A stretch of 64,000 bases of DNA, from NCBI GenBank assembly GCA_014905825.1, contig JACGCN010000049.1, positions 248,001 through 312,000 of the forward strand, in the 5' to 3' direction. Source of the DNA: Lyophyllum atratum. Lineage: Eukaryota; Basidiomycota; Agaricomycetes; Agaricales; Lyophyllaceae. Below, piece after piece: positions 1-11,601 of the stretch. Position 1 is the first letter of the stretch, and each line of letters opens with the position of its first letter. The notes beneath the pieces were generated by a model that saw only the letters and a list, made by a program, of their open reading frames with translations, had not been told where the DNA came from and ran no database searches. The translations under genes were made by a program, and so were the position numbers.

Positions 1-244
1 GGGAGAGATTTCGGCTTAGGTATGAAAATAAGATGCACGACTTAGGCCGATGGAAGAGCATGACTTGTCTGAACGTTGGCGGGTGCACCTATTGTTCCTG
101 CAGACATCGCATCTTCGGAAGAACGCGTTGTGCGGCATGACAGGGTTGATTTTCCGAAGAACATCTCTGAAGTCACGCGCAATGATGACCTTGAAAATAT
201 GATCGCGTTCACTAGCACGAGACTCCGACATATGCGATGACTAT

Positions 245-1178
245 CTATCCCCTCCAGACCGCGGGCCCAGGGACCTGATAAGTTCACGTCCTTCAGTGAA
301 CCTCGCGGGATAAGATATTTAGCTCATGACATACCTTGTAAGAAGTCGGAACAGGATTGTAGATATTGACGGTAAGACCAGGATCTTAGAAGCCGCGTCA
401 GAGCAATGTGAAATGGTAGTCTGAAAGAGGCGTACCAGTTGCAGAGACGTATCCAGGGATAGATACTTTGGCTGGGTTACCGGATCCCCCACCAGTGATC
501 TTGATCTGGGCGCAGGAGATGTACCATTGGGGCGCTCCCGCCACATGAAGGCCAACCTGTTCAATGCGAACCAGGTACTGTGGCGAAAAGAAGTCAGTCT
601 CAGATCTACAAACACTCAAAGAAATGACTCGCCTCTCCGGCAGGTGTGCTGGCAGGAATAGTGGTAGTGAGTTGGGCGGCGTTCAAGTCGGTGAAGGTGA
701 AAGGGTTGAAAGTAGCACCCCACTCAGCGATCTGCAAGACAAGGGTCAAACCGTCCTCTGAGTTTTGACGTCGGCAATTGTTACCTTGAACCAGTTGGCG
801 CCGCTTCCATCCCAGCTTGCAGCTGTGCTCGGGGCTTTTCCAAGGTAGATGGCAGCGGGTCCTTGGTGGTAGATCGTGTTATCAAGTTGGAAGCCGATGG
901 CGCTACCTGCGGCTACCGAAACGGTCGCCGTCGCCGGGGTCGGGTTCACGTTGCACCTGACGTCGTTGCTAGTAACACTCGTGACGGGAGAGTTGCTGAC
1001 GGGTTTGCGAACGGCTGCGGTCGATGTCGTGCTGCCCGCGATGAGGTTGTACCAGATATCTATTGGTTCAGTGCTAAGTTGCCGCGAGACGATGTCAGCG
1101 TATGGTGCAGGTAGACTCACAGTGAGCCGATGCACTGTGTGCGAGGACTGCGAGGCCGACGATGCTAGCAAGCTTCAT
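245..1178 (-). CDS. AA9 lytic polysaccharide monooxygenase
   Basis: Secreted copper enzyme of the AA9 (former GH61) family, which oxidatively cleaves cellulose or related beta-glucans outside the cell. I read six exons (1121-1178, 785-1059, 633-731, 436-577, 335-384, 245-274), giving a 217-aa protein with no leftover bases. The start opens a signal peptide ([18 protein letters not shown]) whose cleavage leaves His1 of the copper brace, continuing [10 protein letters not shown]. The second copper His is in DNTIYHQGP, the axial Tyr in QWYISCAQ, and two Cys (RCNV, SCAQ) could form the usual disulfide. The C-terminus VPGPAVWRG is typical and there is no CBM1. Intron 3 uses a GC donor (GAG|GCGAGT). 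The gene is a paralog of the AA9 at 5187. The family is clear; substrate is not shown. Confidence 0.9.
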
Positions 1179-1223
1179 TGTGGTTTAAAGTGAGGCTTTT
1201 GGATGCTGGATAGCTAGGAATCT

Positions 1224-1238
1224 GTTTTATTTTATATG
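1224..1238 (-). promoter_or_regulatory. TATA-like box of the AA9 gene at 245-1178
   Basis: The minus strand reads CATATAAAATAAAAC about 50 bases before the ATG at 1178. This is a normal TATA position for a strongly regulated secreted-enzyme gene. The assignment rests on motif and position only. Confidence 0.45.
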
Positions 1239-2569
1239 TGCTGGCATGGAGCAAGCTTCGCCGAACAACGAGTTTCGCCGTGCCCCAACATCATAGAGAA
1301 CGATGCTTGGATGCATTGAAGGCCCTCAATGACTGTGAGGACGCCGGAAAAGGTGCGGATATACGTCGAAGAAGCTGTATGACGTGAGGAATCGCATAGC
1401 AGGCGAGATCCCGCAAAGCAAACGCGCGTGGTGATTGTTCGGAATCAGGTGGAGCGGGCATCCGCAGATCATGAATTTCGCCGAAGATCAAGAGGACTTC
1501 GTGAGATTGTTGCGGTGGGAGTTCATATGTATAGTAGGCGAAAGGCACCGAGTTGTCGGGCGACAAGAAGTACAGACGCAATCGCGACTGAGGGGTTGCG
1601 CCTTCAAGACTATGAATAGGCTACGTCCTGTATCTCATCTCGCGGACCTCTTGCCATCTTTCCGAGATCGGTGACTTGCGCGCAAGGCAAGGGTTCTGGC
1701 CAATAGGATGCTGTGGGGCGCCAAAATAGATAGTCCAAGTCCAGAGGGGAGGGAGAACATCACTTTGGTCCGATCCAGCAACGTAGTCGGCGATTCACGG
1801 AGTGGTCGACCGTAAATGCAAGATGTGAACATTGGTTATATTGGACATCAAAATGGCATACGAGGCTCAATAGTGATCACTTTCCCGCCTTCCCTTCAGC
1901 CCCCAGAACAGTCATAGATTGGTCGGGAACTTCAGATTCCCCCTACAGCGCCACGGTGAGTTACCTACCCACCCGGGAGCAAAAGCGTGCAATTGGAAGA
2001 GCTGCTAAAGCTAATTAATCATTGTGCGCGTCTAGAACCGACTCCAGCTGGTTGAAGCTCTGCCTGGGATTATTTTTCAGTATACTGTATACGAACATCT
2101 GGACCAGGGAAACTCGCCATTATGTCGTCGACTATACATGCACCCAAGGCGCTCTACACTGACAGCAAATTGCTGGCGCTGCCAATTAACTGCCTTGAAG
2201 CTTCAAGTTGACGTTGATGTGGTCGAGGAGACAATGAGAGAGCACGTGACTTCCCAGGGTGATTGCTGCGGTTTTGGAGTCTTTGGACCGACCTGGACGA
2301 CAACAACAACGACGACGACGAGCCGTGTTGGTCGCCACCCACAACGACCAAGGGCAGTGTCCTCCATTTTGGCCCCCTATTGTCTGGTCTGATTGCAGGG
2401 ACTTGTTCCCAAGACAACTTGCCGTTTTGGTGCAGACTGACCCACGCCAAACGACGGCATCATACACATCATTCTGCACAGCTTAGATAGCTGGAAATCC
2501 CCCACCCACCGCAGTCCGAAGCCCCCAGTGACCAATAACTAACTGAGTGTCCTTTCGATTCCTACACCA
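1239..2569. other. intergenic, no gene seen
   Basis: About 1.3 kb between divergently oriented genes. The longest reading frames are short, overlap on several frames and match nothing I recognise. An ACAACAACAACGACGACGACG-type triplet run lies near 2300, probably in the leader of the gene at 2570. Confidence 0.5.
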
Positions 2570-3715
2570 ATGACGACCTCAGCCAATTCATCGTCTGTGT
2601 CCACCTCGAGGACGGGATCAGCATCGAGCACCTTCACACCGACTAGCGCAGGAAGCTCAAACGCTAGCTTTCCTTTTTCTACTACTTTCAGCGACCCCAC
2701 AGTTCCTACCACTACTTTCGCGGGAGGGGGAGGCAACGCCAATCCAAATTCTGGAGGGGGTAATCCGAATGGTGGCGGAGGGGGAGGCATCGCCTCATCT
2801 GCGTCTCTTTATCGTACGTCCATAATATGAATTGCGATCTAGGTTTAGCTTTGACGAAGCTCCGCAGTATACACGTTCCTAGCGACCCTGGTGCTCCTAC
2901 TTTCCGTAAGCGCTGCCATCATCCTGCGTTCCCTCCTCCTCCGACGTCGGCACCGCCGCATGGTCGAGGAGGCCATCCGCAACGGTACCTGGGTCCCTCC
3001 ATCACCCGGCGGGTACGGGGCGTTCGGTCTCGGGGGTCGCGGGGGGAGGGTTGATTTGAGCCAGAAGCCTGTTCTGTGGGAGTCGTACATCGGGGGTTCG
3101 GAGAAGGAGCAGACATACACCAACCAGCATCGTGAATCCCAGACGGAATGGGACTGGGATTCAATACGACCTTTTTCTGCGACCTATGTCAACCCGCCGC
3201 CCACCACGACCCAGCCAAATGGGTCAACGACCGCGACCAATGGCGCGACCATGCAGATACCACCCCCACTGACGTTGACCCGTCGTGCTATCCGTTTCCT
3301 TCGCCCAGGCCGTGCGTCAGTCACTCAATACCCCATGACCCCCCGATCGGCCACAGGATCCGCTGCCAATCTGCCCACGCTACCATCAGACGCGGCGGGT
3401 GCAGAAGCCGCACCTGCGCCTCCAGCGAAGAAAGTCAGAGTCGCTGTGCTCATTGCAATGCCGCACCCGCCGAGTGAAGGCTCCGATTCGAGATCAAAAA
3501 CACCGTCTCCCGCCCCTGGCCCCTCCACATCTACCGCTGCATCCTCTTCACTGACACCGGTACCCGCCATCCCTGACGAACCGGAGCTTCCACATATCGA
3601 GTTTGGGGTTGCGGAAATCGAGGTGCATGATTCGGATCACGGTGGGGAGCCGAGTGCAGATACTAAGGGTAAGGCGGGGGGAAGGGCGAGTGGGAGCGGG
3701 AGTTTGGATGTCTGA
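2570..3715 (+). CDS. single-pass membrane protein with Ser/Thr/Gly-rich ectodomain
   Basis: Two exons (2570-2813, 2868-3715) give 363 aa. Residues 1-80 are Ser/Thr-rich and end in Gly/Asn runs, consistent with an O-glycosylated outer segment. A hydrophobic stretch around residues 83-105 (YTFLATLVLLLLSVSAAIIL) is followed by RSLLLRRRHRRM, a stop-transfer signal. The cytosolic part contains EEAIRNGTWVPP and KKVRVAVLIAMPHP, which I recall as conserved in Agaricomycete hypothetical proteins, and a Ser/Pro-rich acidic tail. The layout resembles fungal wall-stress sensors, but there is no WSC domain and no classic N-terminal signal peptide. Function is unknown; gene structure is well supported. Confidence 0.8.
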
Positions 3716-5139
3716 CCGACATATCTTTCTGTGCTTATAGTGAATGTTTATTTTGGATGGGATGTACGATGGAGTTGTACTATTGCTAAATCTTGCTGAA
3801 GAATAGTTGTATGAGTACTTTACGATATTTTGGTATACGGTAACATATACGACTCTAACGAGAAACTGAAGCTGACGTCATTATTTTCTGGTGGTGCACT
3901 GTTATCGCGGGCAGGCGCTTCCATAGGCGTGGAGGACCGAGGTCGTGATCTTGGGGAACCTGGAGACTGGCGGGATGCCTAATTTGGCAAAAGCGCCTTT
4001 GTTAGTCATTTGTGGTCGGTCGCTGGCAAAACTTCCTCCTCCACCATTTCGACGTCTTTCTGGTTGCAGTACCCCTTCCTTATTATTCTTCCTACTATTC
4101 CACTCCACCATGATCAATACTCCTACTCCTGGCTGGTAAGTATATCCGAGTCAAACTTGTCCCCTATCACACCTAAGGACACTGTCATGTCCGAAGCAGC
4201 ATCTCGCAGCAGTTTAGTTCCTTGTCCACACGGAGATGAGTTAAAGACCTCCTTTTGAAGGCCGGAGGCGAACTTCTAGTCATTGGTGAAGAATGGTATC
4301 GTGTTCAAATGAGGATGGCTTGCACCTTCTCTGCGGTGCTCCAAATCTTATCGACCTTGACATCTCCTCCGGGCATATAAAGACATCGCATGTTCTGTCA
4401 CATCGGGAGGGGAGTCACCGGCGCCACGCGAGGCTCACTCACAGTACAAATCTTCTACGGCGCCATCGCGACATGCCAGATTTACAATTCTCGTGGCAGA
4501 GCATATTCTGGGCATTCCGCGCATACAGCGCCAGCCTCATACCACTTACGAGACAATTCTTTGCATTCATCCTTGGCTCACGATACAAGGAACTCGGACT
4601 TTCCCATGAGCTAGAACTTCGGTAATACTGATCCTACGGTATTGATCACCTTCGGTGACTTGGTCAAATTTGGCTGCACAGGATCCACGACACCTGGCCA
4701 TTGGCCTATGACACGCGCGAGAGTGTCTTGCAACTAGCCTGCTCTTCCTATCTTGCGTAGCGGCGGTCTTCCAACCTCTGGGAATGTGTGACTTATACCC
4801 CATAGCCCTTGTGTAAGTCGGTCATCTTTCTTCCAAGCATTATCCGAAGTTAAGAAGTTCGTGCCTGTTTCGATGGATCATGCCACTTCCCCGCATTGAC
4901 TTTTTGACTTGGAGAAGATGCCAAGTCTCTTGAGCCTGTTGTACCCTCCTCTTGTTATGCAGCACTTCTGCGTCTGTCACCCTTTCCTGCAATGAGCTGA
5001 TATCACTTGATCAAACCGATGCCGCACAGAACCGTGCTGCGTGACCCATTTACCCGCCGCAGATGCAATTTCCTGTTCTCAAGCGGGCCGGTTGCAGCCC
5101 GTAGTACTCTAAGGTCTGTCAAAATCATATTTTTCTGGG
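3716..5139. other. intergenic, no gene seen
   Basis: About 1.4 kb between the membrane protein gene and the second AA9 gene. Short frames exist on both strands (for example around 4293-4625 plus and 4567-4803 minus), but none shows a recognisable motif or continues across plausible splice sites. The distal part is the likely regulatory region of the AA9 gene at 5187. Confidence 0.45.
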
Positions 5140-5147
5140 TATTTAAG
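5140..5147 (+). promoter_or_regulatory. TATA-like box of the AA9 gene at 5187
   Basis: TATTTAAG lies 47 bases before the ATG at 5187, similar in spacing to the box before the other AA9 gene. Motif and position only. Confidence 0.45.
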
Positions 5148-5186
5148 CATGACGTCGGTAAGGACACAGAAATAAGATTGCCCACT

Positions 5187-6512
5187 ATGTTCAAGAACGC
5201 ACTTGCCCTAGCGATTACCCTTTTCGGATTCGCCAGTTCCGTTAACGCTCATGGTTACGTCCAAGAGATTACTCTCGGGTCAGCTAAGTATACAGGTTAT
5301 CTTCCATATTCCGATCCGTGCGTACATTCCTTCCTTACTCTCTGTAATTATCTAATTATTGAAATCGACAGCTACTACAACCCCCCACCCCAGAGGATTG
5401 TTCGCAAGATCCCAGGAAATGGTCTGTACATCGTCATACACCTAACTCAAACCACTGGTTTAATGTGACTGCCTTTCTTCTAAAGGACCCGTAGAGGATC
5501 TCTCGTTGATCGAGTGGGTGACATACTCGTCGTATCTTGTACCTCCGTTGACGTTCCGCGCAGCGTTCAATGTAATGGATGGTCTGCGGGAGGCGTGTCT
5601 GGATCCGCCCCAGCTCCGATAATTGGAACAGTCGCAGCCGGCTCCCAGGTCAAACTAAACTGGACGGCCTGGCCAGACAGCCACAAAGGCCCGATGGTTA
5701 CCTACATGGCGCGCGCCCCGTCCGACATAACAAAGTGGAATCCAGGAAACTCGTACGTACCGCGCCGAGCTATAACGTGAAAGTGGTTTTGAGAGCTGTT
5801 TATTCTTTTAGTGCTGTCTGGTTCAAGGTTGCGCACTCTGGGAAAGACTCTGCCGGGAAATGGGCTGCTACGGATGGCCTCTACGCGACCAACTCTATCT
5901 ATACCTTCACGATCCCTCCTAAGCTCAAGGCAGGACAATACATCATTAGGCATGAAAGGTGAGTATCCCTTGTCTTAGTTAGACGAGCAATCTCAAGCTA
6001 TTTCACGACCAGCATTGCCTTGCACTCTGGTACGAGGATATACGTCCGATGCTAAGGATATGTTTACTAATTAGAATATCAGCCTACTCGTACCCTGGTG
6101 TCCAGATTTACCCCAGCTGTATCCAGGTTTCAGTTACTGGATCCGGTACAGCACTTCCCACATCTTTCGTATCCTTCCCTGGCGCCTATACAGCGAGCAC
6201 TCCTGGTACGCATCCAAGTTAACATTTATAACCAGGACCTTGCCACTCACTAGAAACGATGTTTTAGGAATTGTTTATGATGTCTACACAAGTTCGTCTT
6301 TTCCCTTTGCGTTTCGTTCCTTGTACTCATATCTTCGCTTGCAGATACTGGCGTGAGTATTTCTGAGCCGTCTTTCCTGAATGCAGTGGCTCATTTTGAA
6401 ACTAGACATACCCGATTCCAGGACCTGCCGTGTACGTTCGCTTTGACTCTCTATCGAATTGTCGACTGGTACTGATGCTCCCTTGCTGTTCAGGTGGACT
6501 GGAGGAAATTGA
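5187..6512 (+). CDS. AA9 lytic polysaccharide monooxygenase, 11 exons
   Basis: Second secreted AA9 enzyme, 253 aa. Exons by hand: 5187-5317, 5372-5421, 5486-5513, 5564-5752, 5812-5958, 6013-6029, 6083-6205, 6268-6291, 6345-6352, 6406-6431, 6494-6512; all phases agree. The signal peptide (21 aa, ending SSVNA) leaves HGYVQEITLG with His1. The copper-site His lies in WPDSHKGPM, the AA9 Q-x-Y region is represented by QIYPSCIQV, and PIPGPAVWTGGN ends the protein without a linker or CBM1. Exons of 8, 17 and 24 nt are unusually small. It converges with the GH78 gene, 166 bp from its stop, and belongs to a different AA9 subgroup from the gene at 245, since the core sequences differ strongly. Confidence 0.9.
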
Positions 6513-6678
6513 CAGAGCTATTCATGTTCACCATCAACAGCTCGTTTTCCTTGTATCGATACCTTTACTTCTGTTGGGTGGGGTTACCGTTCGTAGTCTG
6601 GAATATACTTCAATTCTTGGTCGCGGCGTTATTAGTGCCGGAAAATGTTCAAAGAATGGTACAAATCTGCATGAAACC

Positions 6679-9600
6679 CTATTTGGATACAGTAAACGAA
6701 TACTTCCCGGATGCTACAGACACCCGAACACCGCTGCTGTCGGTCCCAAGAACAGCGATTCCTTGCGCAGACAGCTGTTTACCACCCTCGAGGACCTGCT
6801 GCGCGCTCGCGGCTGGGATAGTTACTGTGGCATTAACGCTAACGGGAATACCGACATCGATCCTGATATTCCCAGTGTTGTTCGCCCAATCGACGGTAAG
6901 GTTTCCGAAGGGTGTAACGGTCCAAGCACGCGCTGAAGCGAGCTGAGCGGTGAAGAGAGGGGCGATGCTGGCGGTCTCGAAAGCTATGGAAGAAAGCTGG
7001 ATACCAGCCAGATGTTTAAAGATCCAATCGTCGAATGTTCCCAAGAACAACTATTGAGCAAGCTATCAGTACTTGGATGATCCCCATCAACTTTAGAAGA
7101 CTCCTACATGATCATGAGAGCGCGCTTCCAAAGCCCAATGTTCCCACTAAAAAGTCAAGGTCAATCACGGTTTTAATCAAAAAGACCATTGTCACACATA
7201 CCATGGTGGTAGCACCATTAGTGATCCAGAAGCCCCAACTGGGTTTCGTCGTCTGCTGCGCAACAGCGAAAGCGGTGTCTATATGGTGGTACTGCGTCAA
7301 GATGGGAAGGATGTATTTGGTTCCCAGAGCGCCAGTGTTGAGATGGTTTCCGCGAGTCACCACATCATTCGATATGCTGTCTGCCGCGCTTTGGGCCGCC
7401 GTGGCGTTGGGCGCAAGGTCGAATGCAAGCGCGAGTAGGTTGTGCGTTTGTCGATACCCCGAGTCACCAACACCGGCGTAGAAGCCTGACGTTTTGAAGA
7501 ATGCATTGTTGAATGCAGCTTTCACGTTAGCAGCTTGAGAGGCGAATGTGGTCGCGTCCGCGGTCTTTCCAAGGACGACGGCAACTTGGTTCATGGTCGT
7601 TAACATCTTATATCTGGAGTCATCGTTTAGAGCTTCAGTCACTAGGCAGGTTGGCGTTACTTTGGCACTTACAGGTATGCAGTGGCCGATACGCGATTGT
7701 CTTCTGGGGCGTTTCCACCCGAAGGGTCCGTCTCGGGGCTGACCCAGTCACCCAAACCAGTCGAGGCAATGTTGTTGGGTGAACGTCCAAGCTCGAAGCC
7801 GACGTAGTTTTTCATGGCGTCATAGTTTTCCTCGAGTACTCGTCTGTCGCCGCGATACTGGTAGAGCCAGTACGGAATGAAAATGAACGCAGAACTTGAG
7901 GGACACAGATGAGTACACATTTCCACCAAAGATCGGACGTGATTGTGACTTACTGCCATGGCGGAGCTTGGTTATTTTGGCCCCAGCCGCTGTCAGGCGC
8001 AATCACAGCAGGAGGACCAGATCCGTTCGGTCTACTTTCCGCCAGGTCACGGACATACTTGGCCAACAGATCTTCAGCCCCAAGATTGGTCAAGAACATT
8101 TCCTGGAGACATACATCCGAGTGAGTGAAACTTCTATATGAGGTGAAGAATGGTGCGCACAGTGCCTAACATCGCATCGCCCGACCAACCATTCTTCTCA
8201 AACGTCGGGCAGTCCTCAGGGATACTGTGGAGGTTATTTAGCATGGTGAAGACAACAGCCTTGTGCATCTTGTTCAGGATGTCGCTCGATGAATCAAAGC
8301 CGCCACGTGAAGGGAGATCATCGTGTACAACTTGGCCGACGATGTTGGCTGCTGTGGGCGCCGGTCCGGGCCACCCTTGCAGTTGCACATACTGGTAACC
8401 TTTGTAACTGAACTTGGGCTCGAACACCTCAGGCTTTCCCGTTCCTGCAAGCCAGAACCGATCTGTTCGAAAGATTGTCAGTAAAGCGGTATTTGAAAAA
8501 GGCGACTCAAACGCTAACATACCTGTCTGGAAATTGTTCGCGTAATAATGGCTGTTGTCTTCAAATACTACCGTCCCGTCGGCCTTCAGTTTCTCCCCGA
8601 AATGGACAGTGATGAGCGTCTTCGCCGGTCCCGTAACGGTGATCTTCGCCCAACCTGCAACGACCCGCTCGAAGGCCACGACATAGGTTCCCTGAACAGG
8701 CTGTGTGATCGAGACTGGAGTCAAGCTCTGGACGACCCGGGTTGGGGGCTGGCGCTGGCGGAGGAGAACACCTTTCGGGCCCGTGACAACTTGTGCATTG
8801 GTCCAACCCGCAGTCGAGAAGCCGGGCGTGTCGAATCCAGGTTTTAGATAGCTTGCTACAGATAAGAGTAAGCAACGTCACAGCATGGTGCACGATAAGG
8901 CAACGGACGTACCATCATAGTTCTCCCCGCCAAACACATCATCCAAGCGTGTCGGGCCCTCGACAACCTGCCAACTCCCATCCGTCACAACCCTAGCCGT
9001 CGTTCCGTCCGTATACCCAACCGACAACACCGTCCTCAAATTAGGCTCCGCATGCCACGGCGCACCATTCCAATTCCACACATTCCCCTGCGTAACCCCG
9101 TAATGGCTCCTCCCCAACTCCACGCCGATGGCGTTGGTCCCGACTTTGAGCTTCGATGCCACGTCAAGGACGACGTATTGCACTTGGGTGTCGTAGTTGG
9201 TGAAGCCGGGGGTGAGGACGAGGTCGGAGGCGGGGGCGCCGTTCAGGGTGATGCTTGCGTAGCCGCCGACGGCATAATAGAGACGTGCGAAGGAAATGGT
9301 CTTGGTAATGGAAAATTCCTTGCGGAGGAGGGGCGCGGGGTGCTCGCCCAGGGCGTCGGATACGGAGACTTGGTTCGTCCAAGGGCTGGCACCGTACTTG
9401 CCGAAGCTGGTCGCGGCGCTCCACGACGAATCGTCAGTCGTCGGAAGCTCGAAGCCTGCCGGAACGTCTTTGCTGACTTTCCAGGTGGTGTCGGAGAGTA
9501 CAACAGTGGAGGAACCATCTGTGTAAACGACCTGGATAGCTACCAGGAGGCCAGCGGGGGACGGGCCTCCACTCGGGACGGCGGGAAGATTGGTCGCTTT

Positions 9601-10812
9601 GACGGCGAACAGGGTCGACGATCCGGATAGGGGAACTGTAAAGCGTTGTGCGGATTTCCACACGTCAAGTTGGTCAGGCGACGATCCAACCAGAGCACCG
9701 TTGACGTAGAACGTGAACCCGTCGTCAGCGGTCAGGATGACAAAAGCGGATTTCAACGTCTTCCCACTCGGAGTCGGGAAGGTCTTGCGGAAGGCGCGGG
9801 CTTCGGCGGGAGCTGAGGGCGCAGGTGCCGCCGTTTCAGCGGACCAGATCCACGTGGATTCGACAAAGGTGATTGTCGCGGTAACGTCTCCCGTAGGTAA
9901 AGCGACGTCAGAGTTCCAAGGTGCCATGCCGTATTTACCCAGGACAGCCGCGGCGGCCCAGGACGAGTCATCGACGGAGGGTGACTGGAAATTCGCTGGA
10001 ACGGATGTGATGGAACGCCATGAGGAGTCTGAGGAGATGATTGTCGTTGACCCGTCAGAGAAAGTGATCTGGATTGAGGCGAGAAGACCGGCCGGGCCGG
10101 CTCCTCCGTTGCTCACGTCACCGAGGTTGGTAGCGCGGACTGCGAAGAGATTGGATCCGGCGTTGAGGGAAATGCTGAATCTCTGCGATGTCTTCCAGAT
10201 GTTAGCGGAGGTTGGAGAGGCCCCAACCAAGTTTCCATTGACGTAGAGGGTGAACTGATCGTCGACAGTCATGAGAATAAGAGCAGACGTAGCTGTCTTC
10301 CCACTGGGTGAGGTGAACGTTTTGCGGAAGGCGCGATCTCCGGGTGGTGCATTGGGAGGGGTTGTTTCGGACGTCCAGATCCATGACGCGGAACGGAAAC
10401 TTGAACTGAGCGCGTCAGGAATCACTAGACCCGAAGCCGGCTTCCCGATCCATACGCTGGGATTCCAGTCGGCGGCCGAGAGAAAACCAGTAGTGAATTC
10501 AGACGATGCGGCACCTGACCCAGCCGAGGTCACGATATTGACGCTCCAAAAATACCGCGTGTCCGATGTGAGTGCCGGCCCCGCGTATTCAATGAGGTAT
10601 GGTTTCTTGGATGCTACGACCCCGCTGTTCCAGACGTCGCTGCTTCCGGCTTGGGTTTTAGATACGAGGATCTGGTATGAGGTTTGGACAGTTCCCCGCT
10701 GTGCCGAATTCACAATCCAGGAGAAGCGAGGTTTGACGTCGATTCCTACGGGCGTAACTTTGTTCTCAACCTGGAGGGTGGAGATAGTGACCTGTGCAAC
10801 TGAACTCGACAT
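6679..10812 (-). CDS. GH78 alpha-L-rhamnosidase with a duplicated lectin-like domain
   Basis: Releases terminal alpha-L-rhamnose from plant glycosides or pectin side chains. The first exon (8913-10812) encodes an N-terminal beta domain (FSWIVNSAQRG, residues ~1-115), two consecutive copies of a ~165-aa module (each with AFRKTF, FYVNG or LYVNG, ATNL, AGLL and SFGKYG or VLGKYG; residues ~140-305 and ~318-485), then the rhamnosidase N domain (LLRKEFS, GVELGR, WNWNGAPWH). Later exons add the catalytic (alpha/alpha)6 barrel with EDCPTFEKNGWSGDA holding the presumed general-acid Glu, then TTMWEHW, whose Glu fits the catalytic base. The C-terminal beta domain ends FTVSK. The start ATG is followed by SSSVAQVTIS and shows no signal peptide, so the enzyme may be intracellular or an upstream exon was missed. 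Confidence 0.9.
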
Positions 10813-10953
10813 TGTAAGACTCTTTCATCAATACTAGGTTACCAAGGGAAACATACCGGCCGAAATTGCGTCATACAAGCCAATAAAAGCTGTACCCAAA
10901 AGGTATATACCCCATTTCACTGTCAATCCCCGTTAACCCCGGCTTGAAGTGGA

Positions 10954-10963
10954 CTTTATATGG
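10954..10963 (-). promoter_or_regulatory. TATA-like box of the GH78 gene
   Basis: The minus strand reads CCATATAAAG about 145 bases before the chosen ATG at 10812. Between the two, a short upstream reading frame (MGYIPFGYSFYWLV, then stop) begins near 10914. This uORF could modulate translation or hint at a missed leader exon. Confidence 0.35.
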
Positions 10964-11601
10964 CTTCGTGCTTACCTTTCATCGTTAAGTCTACTTGGAA
11001 GTCAGAGTTGTGGGCAGACCCAGAAAAAAGTGTCCTTTAAGGGTTTCCATCGAGAACCAACAACAAAGGCTTGCATCATCACTGCACATGCTACGGTGCC
11101 CCGTGGTGGTCGTCAAACACTGAGCTACTGAAAGATCCTATCAAGACCTCGTGCTTCAGAAGGCCTTCTGCCTTCTTCCCTCGAGTTTTGGCTCAGATGA
11201 TTCTTGACTGAGCATATGGCTACCAAGACAGAGAAAAACACCGAAGTCCGTGTTCCCGTCGCGTGTTGGAGGCTGGGTTCAGTCGTCCGGAATGCGTTGC
11301 CCGGGAGATTCGAGAACCAACGGCGACGGTCAGGCCCACGTTTCAGCACCATTATGATTTACACGTGTTTATTCCAGAGGTCGATCAAACGATGATGATG
11401 GACTCATGATCTGGACTCTGGCTTCCGGATCTCTCGTGTATCCTCCTCCTCCTCGAATCCCTTCAACACCTCATCTCCTCATCTTCTACCATTTGAAAAG
11501 AGGTGCGGGTCGATCCAATATCATCTAGACGTTTCTCATCGAAAAGACCGTCCGAGTTCGGAGATTAGCTTGTTCTGTGGGAAAAATGGGACACCCTGGC
11601 A
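10964..11601. other. intergenic, no gene seen
   Basis: About 640 bases upstream of the GH78 gene and downstream of the ankyrin-like remnant. No frame with a recognisable motif. Confidence 0.45.

Noticed and set aside
4293..4803. Overlapping frames on both strands in the gap before the second AA9 gene
   Set aside because: No motifs, no plausible splice continuation and no similarity to neighbours.
9713..10246. 177-aa plus-strand frame opposite the GH78 gene
   Set aside because: It lies antisense to the well-supported first exon and has no motif of its own.
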